From Fusibacter sp. A1 (lineage in GTDB: Bacteria; Bacillota; Clostridia; Peptostreptococcales; Acidaminobacteraceae): a DNA stretch of 64,000 nt. Where the stretch lies: positions 186,001 through 250,000 of the forward strand of contig NZ_QQWI01000005.1 in assembly GCF_004125825.1 (NCBI RefSeq), given 5' to 3'. Under the pieces are notes generated by a model that ran no database searches, was not told where the DNA came from, and saw only the letters and a program-made list of their open reading frames with translations. Below are positions 62,863 through 64,000 of this stretch, one piece after another. The stretch's first letter is position 1. The number at the start of each line of letters is the position of its first letter. A program made the position numbers and the translations under genes.

Positions 62863-63622
62863 GATTAAATTCCTCGTCGATTTCAATAACAATGGCATCA
62901 AAGGTATGGTCCTGCACTACAGAGACCAGACCTGTCTTTAAGAGTTCCAGTAGCGCCAAAAAGGTGATGACCAGTTCGAGTTTGGTGGTTACATCTAAAA
63001 CCAACTCATCAAACTGCCATCTTCTTTTCGCTGTAAATTTTTCTGTTAGAATCTCGATTTTTTCTTCTACGGTATGCACATCGCGCATTAATTTTTTAAA
63101 GTAGTCTTTTCTTGTCATATCGATCTCAGGTATTCGTTCAATCACCTTGTTGAGCGCATTAACAAGCGCGCTGATATCCACTTGATAATCATCGGCGCTG
63201 ATGTCGATAGAAGTCTTAAAGCGTTTAAGTTCGTTGGTCGGCTTAAAATATCGGCCTCCAAACTGGTCGAACTTGTCTTTCATATCGACAGCGGCATCTT
63301 TATACTGCTTGTATTCGATAAGACGCTGTACAAGATCGAACCTTGGATCTTCCTCAGACATGACAAGGTCTTCGTCATTTTCCCCATGGATAGGAAGCAG
63401 CATCTTTGATTTGATTTCTAATAGATGCGCCGCCATGACGACAAATTCACTTGTGACATCGAGTTTGACCGTATCCAATGTCTCTAAATAAGCCAGAAAC
63501 TGACTGGTAATCACGATGATTGGAATATCGTATATATCCACTTCGTTTTTTTCAAGCAAATGCAATAATAAATCTAAAGGTCCCTCAAATATTGGGAGCG
63601 TAACATTCAATTCTATTTCCAT
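62855..63622 (-). CDS. scpA: Segregation and condensation protein A
   Basis: The kleisin subunit of the SMC-ScpAB condensin, 255 residues. N-terminal FEGPLDLLLHLLEKNEVDIYDIPI (in part) binds the SMC neck, the C-terminal winged helix (VTTKLELVITFLALLELLK region) binds the SMC head. The start at 63622 follows GGTGAG. The operon scpA-scpB-ftsK-rimO-pgsA-cinA appears continuous. Confidence 0.95.
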   Translation of the reverse strand: MEIELNVTLPIFEGPLDLLLHLLEKNEVDIYDIPIIVITSQFLAYLETLDTVKLDVTSEFVVMAAHLLEIKSKMLLPIHGENDEDLVMSEEDPRFDLVQRLIEYKQYKDAAVDMKDKFDQFGGRYFKPTNELKRFKTSIDISADDYQVDISALVNALNKVIERIPEIDMTRKDYFKKLMRDVHTVEEKIEILTEKFTAKRRWQFDELVLDVTTKLELVITFLALLELLKTGLVSVVQDHTFDAIVIEIDEEFNHA

Positions 63623-63640
63623 TTTCTCACCACCGTGAAT

Positions 63641-63649
63641 ATTATACCA
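63641..63649 (-). promoter_or_regulatory. Extended -10 promoter of scpA
   Basis: Minus strand: TGGTATAAT, 18 bases before the scpA start, so the leader is very short. No good -35. Confidence 0.5.
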
Positions 63650-63703
63650 TATAATCCGCGGTTTCGCTGTTTTAAGTGCTTTGAAGTCATTATCCAATTA
63701 ATT

Positions 63704-63738
63704 AAACAAACAGCCCTTATGGATTAGGCTGTTTGTTT
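63704..63738 (-). terminator. Terminator of the histidine kinase gene
   Basis: AAACAAACAGCC and GGCTGTTTGTTT, 12 perfect pairs around 11 bases; T-rich on the minus strand. Confidence 0.75.
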
Positions 63739-63754
63739 TGATAACACTGGCTTT

Positions 63755-64000
63755 TTATAGATGTTTTGGAACCGTGATGGTGAAAGTGGTTCCTTTCAGA
63801 TAATCGCTTTCGCAAATGATCTTTCCTTTTAGAAGACCGGTGACCATATTATAGACGATATTGAGTCCGAGACCGCTGCCGCCTTTTCCGCGTGCGGTGG
63901 TGAAGAAAGGCTCGAATACATGACTTAGCACGTCTTGCCTCATACCGACACCGTTATCCTTGTAGACGATGGTGACCGTGTCCCTTTCATCGGAAACTAC
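63755..64000 (-). CDS. Sensor histidine kinase, C-terminal ATPase part (partial)
   Basis: The last 81 codons of a gene that begins outside the window. The HATPase_c G1 box YKDNGVG, F box FEPFFTT and G2 box GGSGLGLNIVY, then GTTFTITVP at the end, are clear. The His-containing dimerisation domain and any sensor domain are not visible, so the signal cannot be guessed. Convergence or operon partner is outside the window. Confidence 0.88.
   Translation of the reverse strand, partial: VVSDERDTVTIVYKDNGVGMRQDVLSHVFEPFFTTARGKGGSGLGLNIVYNMVTGLLKGKIICESDYLKGTTFTITVPKHL

Noticed and set aside
1..64000. tRNA or rRNA genes, CRISPR arrays, insertion sequences
   Set aside because: No cloverleaf-like sequence, rRNA segment, regularly spaced repeat array or transposase gene was recognised on either strand.

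Overview
The window looks like a chromosomal segment of an anaerobic Gram-positive bacterium of the class Clostridia (Firmicutes). The signs are PolC-type DNA polymerase III, a nusA-infB operon in Bacillus/Clostridium order, a ferredoxin-dependent 2-oxoacid oxidoreductase (KorDABC), SpoVS, RNase Y, LexA divergent from a YneA-like gene, strong AGGAGG ribosome sites and TTGACA/TATAAT promoters. A Fusibacter/Acidaminobacter-like lineage is a guess, not shown. No rRNA, tRNA, insertion sequence, prophage or CRISPR array was seen, so this is mostly core genome.

1-9.6 kb holds the 3' part of polC, then the transcription/translation operon rimP-nusA-ylxR-ylxQ-infB-rbfA-nrnA-truB-ribF and rpsO. 9.7-15 kb holds pnp behind a long structured leader, an M16 peptidase, dut and an aspartokinase. 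15-18.7 kb holds the polyamine pair speE-speB (minus), divergent from a GNAT gene, mnmM and surE. 18.8-22.6 kb is korDABC with a MurR/RpiR regulator. 22.7-26.1 kb is cmk-ispH-rpsA followed by a solitary cheR. 26.2-27.7 kb has XRE and MarR regulators and a membrane 4Fe-4S protein. 27.8-36.6 kb is miaB, mutS-mutL-miaA-hfq and a PLP lyase. 36.7-43.7 kb is a more accessory stretch: S41 lipoprotein, lexA with a divergent SOS operon (YneA-like plus HD protein), tyrosine recombinase, EamA transporter and an SLH/GH18 protein.

43.7-50.8 kb is the most interesting part. A noncoding stretch rich in inverted repeats leads to a classical histidine attenuator: a 17-codon leader peptide with five consecutive His codons and a chain of alternative hairpins ending in a terminator. 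It is followed by an unrecognised 91-residue gene where hisZ would be expected, then hisG (short form), D, C, B, H, A, F and IE, nearly all overlapping.

50.8-64 kb, all on the minus strand, carries yjbR-like, purB, spoVS, rny (with no ATG/GTG/TTG start that keeps its membrane anchor), recA with an SOS box, cinA, pgsA, rimO, ftsK, scpB, scpA and the 3' end of a histidine kinase. LexA-type boxes in front of recA, the yneA-like operon and (degenerate) lexA describe a local SOS circuit.
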